Source: Lineus longissimus
Taxonomy: Eukaryota > Nemertea > Pilidiophora > Heteronemertea > Lineidae
Length of the DNA stretch: 64,000 bases
NCBI RefSeq assembly: GCF_910592395.1
Contig: NC_088314.1
Coordinates: 5,890,001 to 5,954,000 of the forward strand
Direction: 5' to 3'
Shown here: positions 29,201-38,200 of the stretch, in pieces
How the letters are laid out: each line of letters opens with the position of its first letter
Position numbering within the stretch: position 1 is the first letter of the stretch
The notes under the pieces: model-generated
The model's database searches: none
Told to the model about the DNA's origin: nothing
The model's input: the letters and a program-made list of their open reading frames with translations, nothing else
Translations under genes and position numbers: made by a program

Positions 29201-32200
29201 CTTCTTTGATATGATGGAGTGTGAGCAAAAGGCAAGGGGACACTTCAAACAGGTGAGTGTTGCACTTTTCTCTGATTAATATCTGATACACGAATACCAG
29301 ATCTCGGAGCAAACCCAAACCATACATTTACCAATACGTTAGTAAGAGATCTGTTGCATGCTCCTGCAAGAAAGATATCTCTGGCATGTTGGTGTGTAGG
29401 TCCTTGTTTTGTTCATTTGATCCTACTCATAACTTCGTTCGTCACCTTACCCAAGTCACTTAACACCATTGACACCTTCTTTTGACTCTTCCAGGTTGAG
29501 TCTGAACTGATTGACAAGCTCGACCGTCTTTTGAGTCAGAACAAGGGGGATGACCAGTACAGGGAACTATTCCAAAACATGTAAGTTGTTTATTCCTTTT
29601 AAAGGCCATTCCTAGCCAAGCAAGTGTGTTTTAGATCAGAAATCCAGGCATTTTTGCCATTCACATAGATTTAGGCTTCAACAACGAACAAACATTGCAG
29701 GAACTCCTTTTTCATGATGAGGATGTATAGGCCTGTCAAAATGGGATCAAATAGAAAACGATATAAATATGTTTTTCTGCTGGTATTGGCTTGTGCCTTA
29801 GTGTATACTTGGGTACCATTCTTTGCCGTATTCATTTGGTTTGCTTGACAAAGAAATGTGAAAAGAGAGCCTGAAGCTGAAGGCATACTTACTCACTTTT
29901 TTCCCCAGAATAGTTTAAAATACCAAATAGCGCTCTTGCTTTCCACATCAGTTGTAGATAATAATCCATACTTAGACCATTTAACTCATAATTTATGCCA
30001 CTTAGTCGCTACTATTGTGTATCACATAGTCTAGAACTTGTTTGTTGATCATTGTATATCATTTTCTTCCCCACTCCCTCAGGATGGAAAACTTCATAGA
30101 TGAGCTCGGGTAAATGTTTACTACATCTCTGAATGTTCGTCTTCTTGTCACTGACTTCAATTTGGATGACCTTTTATTCTTGGATTGGAGATAATATCAC
30201 TTCTGGAAGCAGTCAATAAATATAGCTCCTCTCTAGGTGTCCATTCACCAAACTGGGTTTGGCTGCCAGTCCAGAAAGGCTCATTCATTCAATCCTTTTT
30301 GTTTGCATATCTGACTACAGGTATGAAATTCTCAAAAGAGATGAGATGCCTTGGTAATGACAGTGATGAAAACATCTTCCTTGGTCTCTATAAATGAACA
30401 AGGAAAGTGCTCTTATTGTTTCCAGAAGTAGAGCATGGTTATCTCCATCCAGGGGCATTACATTTTTCTTGTCTTTGAGTATTGGGAAGTTTAAATAAGT
30501 TGCAAATTTTACCAGATGCTTTTTGACTGAAAGGAATATCTGCATGCGATATTACTCATGCTTAACTAATCGCGTTAACTACTTCTACACTTGTTCATGG
30601 AAATGGAAAGTGGATGACAGCTTATTATGTTATCATCCATCACCCCTTCAAGTTACTCGATTAACAGCAAATGCAACAAGTCCGTTAGGTTATGCATAAA
30701 CAATATCGCGTTCCTATAAAATCATTTTGTGTTTAAATGGGAATGGTGATGAGGATGGCTTTCAAAAGACTCACATTGTCATTTGTCACAATTCATGTGT
30801 CACATGTCATTGTCACAAGTTTGTTTGTTTCATGACATTAGGGTGAAATGTCTAGTTCATTCTCAAAAGTGACATGTTACAAGTCACAACGTTAACTCTA
30901 TGAAAACCCAGCCTAATGGCCAGTCATTCGAATTATATTCTAACACATTTGTCCTGTATTTGCTATCATAACAACCACTCGCTTGCCCTGAAACAAGGGT
31001 CATTGATAACATAAAGAAAATGCAACTTTGGCTGTCAACAACATTTCTACCACTGAATGCCCATTAAATTGTCATTTGGCTCAAATTTGATTGGTATCTT
31101 CTTCAAGTTTATCAATGGCCCTCAAGAGGATGCAATTCAATAATCATACCATTGTTCACTTTTGTCCATTCTGCATCACAGGGAATATCTTGTGTAAGTT
31201 CTATTTTAACAGTCAACTGTTGTTTTCACTGTTGTAAACCCTTCTGTGGTGGTTACAAGATTTCTTTTTTGTTCTTTTTCCGTTTTCTTGACTTCATAGA
31301 GTTCAGGTTTGGTGATGCTGAGAATTCATTGCCTTGGAATAGCCTTTCATGTGTTTGCCTTGTTGTACTGTATCAAGAATTTATACAGGCTTGTCTTTAT
31401 TATTGTCCATGAAACTAGCTAGGAATCCCTTGACTTGTTTGAGAGACAGTTGTTTGTTCCAAATCCTGGCTGTAAAAGCAGGTAATCCTCACTGAATCTA
31501 CCCATGTTATTTCACAAATTAGTGTTAAAGGTATGTACTGAAGGTGTTGCATTGTTTCTTCATACATAATATGCACTAAAATGCAGTCAAATGAAACGCA
31601 AAACTGACAAATATTTTTGTTTTTTAGGATGCAAGATAAGATAGATACTCAACCAGACTGGAAGGAGAGTGGGTCTGCATTCATTCAGTCCGTGACGAGA
31701 TTGTTGGAGAGACTCCTGGATTATAGACGTGCCATGTCAGGGGACAGCAACTACAGTCAGAAGATGATTTGTACGGTCAACCTCCTGGTGAGTTGACAAT
31801 TTGACATCTGTTCAGTGATTCGGAGTCACTACGGTCATTGTTCCTCATCAAGTTATCAAAGACAATACCAAGATCAATTATTTGAACCCTGATCCTGAAC
31901 ATATGAATACATTTGCAGAACTTCTACAAGAATGAGATCAACCGTGAAGAGATGTATATCCGCTACATCTACAAGCTGCGGGATCTTCACATCCAAGGAG
32001 AAAACTTCACCGAGGCAGGATTTGCTCTGAAACTACATGCAGACATGCTGAACTGGAGTGAGGATTATGTGGAGGCAGATCTCTCATTCCCCGACCAGAT
32101 GAAGTGGAAGAGAAAGGAGTTGATCTACAAACAGATCATTGAGTACTTTGACAAGGGCAAGGTGAGTTGGTGATGGGTTGTCAAAATCATACCGTGACAG

Positions 32201-35200
32201 GGATTTGAACCACAGATATTTGGATTGACCATCTTCAAGATTAAACAATTTGCTCCTCAATGTCCCTCTCTAAACGCTGAGATGCCACATATGCTTGATA
32301 AAGATTCCTTCGAAAAGTGTAATATAAAAAGCCGACCTTTAGTCTCTTCTTTAACCATTCAAAACCATTCTGCTTCAGAGTTGGGAACATTGTCTGCCAC
32401 TGTGCAAGGAGCTAGCAGAACTCTATGAAAAGAAATTTGACTATGCAAAACTTAGCAATATTTTGGTAAGTTATTACATTTACTGAAATTTAAATACTTA
32501 TTTCATGAAGAAGGGAGGTAGTCACCCACCTTGGTTGGTGATAATTGCAGAGATTAGTCCTTCAGTTCATATTGAAACATTGTGTATGGCAATCCCCCCC
32601 CCCCCCCCCCCCTGTCAGCATGGAAATCTGATTAGCTGGGGTGATGATATTCACCCAAATTCATAATCTTGATCGCTGAAAGCCCCATTCCATTTCCTCC
32701 CTTGTACTGGTGTCCAAAATCTGTATGTTGATGTTAAATTTTTTTCCAGAAAAAACAAGCAACCTTCTTAGATAACATCCTGAACCAGCCAAGGTTTGAG
32801 TTCGTTTACTTCCGGCAAGGCTTTTACGGCCAAGCATGGCCCACTTTCCTCAGGGTAAGTACATGTAGGTTAAGCCAGTTCAGCATTTTATTATGTTAAA
32901 CAGGGCAAACAAAGGTGAAATTAAGATGCTTAGGGAAACTCAAAATAATCTTTTGCATCCAATGAATCTGACTTGTCAAAGAAGAGTCTCTACTAAATTC
33001 CGTATTTTCTCTGGTGAACGCATCATGTCCAAGAAGTAAGCTATGGTTTTCGTGTTATCAACTTTTATGTGTGCTGGAGCTGGTCAGTGGTTGTTCTTGT
33101 CTTCATCACTTTAATTAGCAGTTGATGATCCTGTTAAAGCTGTCATAACGTAGAATGTGTGATTTTTGAGAACTGTAGATATTTCATTTCAGAATAAGAC
33201 TTTCATTTGCCGAGGGAATACGTTTGAGAGACTGGGAGAATTCAAGAGTCGTGTTATGATAGAACACCAGAATGCTCAGTTATTGAATCGTCTAGATCCA
33301 CCAGACCCATCGATTTTCAATGGAGAAACTCCATGTATCCTTGACTTTACCTTTCATGTCTTAAACCATTCCTGTTATGCCTTAATAACAAAGACTGCCG
33401 AGGTCTTTAGGTATCTGGCTCAGAGTGCCTGACAACTGCTGCTACTAACATACACCTTCTTGGAAGAATTTCACAATCTCGAGGTGTTGCTCATACAGGA
33501 CATTACCTGAGCTTTATCAGGGAGGTCAAGCACTCACATCTCCTCAGCCATTCATGTGTGACATCTCGCTTAGATAACTTAACCCCTTCCTCCAATGTAT
33601 TCCTTAACAATGTCCACAGACATTCAGTTGTGCACCGTCAAGCCAAATCCGGTTGAGGAGAGGGCTGAACTGTCCGGTGGGGATGTACCAATGAGGATCG
33701 CAGAATACTACAAAGTGAACGAGATAGATACATTCCAGTTCGACAGGCCATTCCACGAAGGCAAAAAAGATGATAAGAATGAATTCAAGGTGAGAGAATT
33801 GAAACTTTCTTTCCTGAGGAATGACTTTTCTCCTTCGGAACAGGTTGCAATAATCTAAACTTGAACTTAACTTTCACCATCTTAACTTTTAATCAAGCAG
33901 TGTTTTGGGACATTTTCTGATTATCTGCATGAATTTTCTGCACTGTTGACAATTCTGCACCTAAAGTCTGGATGATGATCTTGTGATAATTCGCCTGATC
34001 ATAATGTTGTTGCCATCTTGTGTCTTCAGACATTGTGCCTAGAGAGAACCACCATGAAAATATCAACAAAACTTCCTGGCCTGCTCAAATACTTTGAAGT
34101 GGTGAAATCCAACACAATCAACCTCAGTCCGATCGAGACTGCCATTGACACAATGGAGAATATGAACGCTGAACTTCACACATTGATATCAACATACAGT
34201 GGCAGTAACCCAGAGAAGAATATCAACCCACTCACAATGAGGCTGCATGGGGTGATTGATGCTGCGGTGATGGGTGGACCCAAACATTATAAAGAGGTAA
34301 GATTATCATTGAGGTGGGAAAACCTTCAAGAGTAGAAAGTGACCTAACTTGTGTCGAATTGAGACTGACTGTGCATTGGGATGGAACGTTTTATTTCTCA
34401 TTTCTTATTTTCTGTCGTACGGTAATAAAACTTTTGGTAATTTGTAATTGGTATATAGCCTACTATTTTATTTGTATTTTTGGTACATTTCAGGCTTTCT
34501 GTTCTCAAGACTTCTGTATTGAGCACCCAGAGCATGTAGACAACATTGTCAAACTCAAGGGGCTACTGACAGAACAGGTAAAGTTTCTAAAATCATCTTC
34601 AAAACATTGTGTAAAGTTACTATCAGTCAGTACAACAATTTAGATTATAATAAAAGTAATAATATACATATTCATAAAGCGCCTTTCAAAAGTCTGTTCA
34701 AGGCGCAACCCTACCAAAGTGGTCCTGAAACAACCAAGTCTTTACCCAACTTTTGAAAGTGTCGATGTTTAGAGAGAGTTTCACATGCTGGGGGAGACCG
34801 TTCCACAGCAAAGGGGCACAAGGATACCTTTTATTTATACGTTTTATTTCAAATTTAATTTATGTTGCACACTTGTATTCAACTATGAATCATACATAAA
34901 AAAATCTCATTCAAAATCAGTGAGGTAGTGGCTAATTAGTACGAAATTGGTTTCAGGTGACTATTCTGGAGAAAGGCATGAAACTTCACAGTAAGCTGCA
35001 TCCACCGGATATCTTGCAACTTCATCAGAGGTTAGAAGCGTGCTTCAAGGAGACGAAGAAGGCCATGAGGTGGTCGGTAAGTATCAAACCAATGAATGCC
35101 AATAATTGGGAACTTTTGGCCGAACGCATGTCGATTTCATACTGAAATGACCAGCATTGTACTGGACCGCTCGGGCGGTGCTGCCACCATTGGCTATAAA

Positions 35201-38200
35201 GTCACTCATTAGAGAATCCTTCATCCTATACTGCAGTGATATAGAACAGCTTCACTGGAAGTAATACCGCCTCAGAAATTAGTGTCATATAAAAGTGTCA
35301 AATTTAGTTTTGGTAGGAGGTGAATATAAGGAAAATAATTCTTGGTGATTGAAACAAATTTTTCCTTGTCTGTTACATGTATTTGAAAATGAGTGGAGCT
35401 ATGGATAATATGACTTTATATCATTTATCTTTTTTAGGGTTCATATAGTGACACAGCCAGTCTGCAGTCAGCCTCTGATTCTGATCCATTTGACCTCTCG
35501 CGTCCAGAGTCAACAACCAGTTCTTCATCAAGGTGAGAGCAGCTCTCATTTGTGACCGGCTCTTGCTAAAGGATCTGCATATTGCATTTAGGGAAAAGGA
35601 AGAAAAAGGAGAAAAACTTTTAAAATTGAAAAATGATTTTGTGACTTCCTGAGGCAACATCGACTACATTTAGTAGAGTTTAGAGACCACTAAAGCCATG
35701 TACAGCAAATAAGTTGCCCCTCCAAATGCTTTTCCTATAAGTAGCCTATCTTTGGATAGGTTTTCTCTGCTTGAGAGAGTGATGTATTCCAAAGTCCATA
35801 GCTCAGTCAATTCTCAATCTTCATGTACCTTCCATCATTTTAGAGATGCATGAAGTCATCCTATACAAATAATTCAGTTTCAAAATGTGTGCACATTTGT
35901 TTCAGTCGCCCTTCGTGTAGTTCTGGTATATCGGAGCCAGCAGTTCCCAGTGGGGGTCAGACAACTTCCATACTCGACGAAGACATCTATGCCTTGCCAG
36001 ATGTAAGTCATAGACTGATTAACAAATCCTGATGTGTCATTCCCATTACAATAGCAGTATTTGAGTTGACATCTTGATTTGCTGGTGCACTTTTAGAATG
36101 GACATATTTTGATTGAGTTGGCACATTTCGGTGTCTCATTACATTTATACCTAAAAGTCCCAATTCCTTTGGAAATGCAGCTTCGTTTGATGGCATTTCA
36201 AAAGGTGGGGAAATGATCCAAATGTGGCATGAAAGCACTGAGGGTCAACCATCGCTATTTTGGATGGTCTATGGGCCCAATATTTCGTTTGAACGCTTAC
36301 AAATTTCTCTGATGTCCTGTTCACAACCAAACAATGATCTCCGCTCAAATATCAATTGAAAGCATGGAAGGAAGGGAATGCTTCTCTCTTTGTCTGGTGT
36401 TGTCTTGTCTACTATGTAGTTTAGTGTCATTGTATTTGTCATGCACATTAATATCTCTGTTTCAGGTTCCCTCTTTCACATTTCAAATATTTTCATGCAA
36501 TGTGTATTTTCGATGAGAAGTGATAAAGACTTGCTTTTACTGAGCAATGCATAGTTTTCTCATTGGTGTATCAACTGCTCAGGCCACTATTCTGTACGAT
36601 TAGAGCATTCCTAGTATCTGTTGCCTTCTCTTGTAGCCAGTCACTGCCAGGTCTAAAGCCAGAAAACTGCGGAAACAACAGGTTAAGCACCATTGATTTT
36701 ACAAATAAAGCCATCCCCTTGGTTTTGGCTCCTTGCTGTGACAATTTTGCTTTGGCCCAGTTTTTCCTTTTCAGTAATGTTTTGAGTTTAAGTGTTAAAA
36801 TGTGAGACTAGGTTGTGGGATGGGGATGGGGATGGGGTCCAAACCATGGTTTTATTTCATCTGTACAGTGTTCTGTATATGCATATGGTTTTGTGGCTAA
36901 AATATTTTTTATGGCCTTTTTGAGAACAGTTTCATTTGTACTAAACTTCAGATAGGGCCTTAACATTTACGGAACCACTTTTAGAAGTACAGGATATTTC
37001 GTAAAAACCCCTGGGCACTGAAGGTGTCAGATGTGTAAGTATTGTGTAGTTTCTTTTTTAGAAGGGAGAAACATTAAATAAAGCTGGTTAAGAAATGCTT
37101 ATAAAAATGGGGAATTTTAAATAGCCTTTCAAAATCCAAACTGAGGATGAGATTTCATTCTAATGTGTTTTTTTCCAATGTCTTTTCTTCACAGTCTCCC
37201 AAAGATTTATATTCAGAGCCTCCCCCAGGTACACCATTGTATGCTGTTGGTGAGCTACCTCATGCTCCAATGCCAAAGCCAAAACCAACAAAGCCAAAAC
37301 CTGCGCCAAAGCCACCAAGAGAGGTCAATTTTCATCAAATATATTTTGTAGAATGGTATAGAGCTTGTAGGGGAATCTATTCATACTGTTACCTCAGCTT
37401 TTGAATGATACTGCAACATGCTGTTTTAGTACTGGTGATCATAAGCACATTTTCCCTACAGTGGGATATCGACAAACCATATCGATCCTTTGCTGTTAAT
37501 CTGCTTAGTCTAGCCTTACACCTTACAAGAATTCATGCCAAGAAACTTCACTGAATTCATTCTTGACCTGAGACATGCACCTTAAAAAATCTGCTTGGCA
37601 GTCTCAGTTGTATTGAATAAGAATTTTCAGACTGCTCTTCCGGAAATCTGAGTTAACTTGAGGAAATATGAAACTAAATCAGTTTGAATGCACTTTGTTT
37701 CTCACTAACACTACATTGATTTGGTTCCTGTGTGACCAAGTTGGCTTTTCCAACAATGTCTATTACAATGGAATGTTTTGAACACCCCCTTTAGGTTCAA
37801 AGTTCCTTCAAAAAAGGTGTAATCACTGCTTAATCACTGCTTACACCTTCTGTATATGTTCTTTGACTAACATGATCGTTCGTTCAGGAGCGGAGGCAAG
37901 ATGTCAAGACCTTGCCTCCGGAAATAAGGGGAGAAACCACTCCTCCATTTCCTAAGCTGTTAAAGAATTACTTATCGTCACGACGTCGGTATCGATCCGA
38001 AAGCCATGTTCCCATGTTGACTAAGTCACTAACATTGATGCTAAAGAGGCCCTCTTCTCAGTTGGCTCTTGTTGTTAAGGACTGCTTTCAGGTAATGGTT
38101 GATTATTGAATTGATGCATGTTTTGCATCTTTCCAAGGCTGCTGTTTGTGTATTATCGCTGTGGTTACCATGAGTAACGACCAACGCTCCTGTCATCAGC

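Larger units (their letters stand above)
31628..35076 (+). other. DOCK exons encoding the DHR-2 (GEF) domain
   Basis: Exons from 31628-31787 to 34957-35076 encode residues of about 1219-1678. Landmarks are [168 protein letters not shown] and [20 protein letters not shown]. The valine in IDAAVMGG (about residue 1601) is in the position of the nucleotide-sensor valine that expels GDP in DOCK exchange domains. Nothing essential appears missing, so an active exchange factor is expected. Confidence 0.9.
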
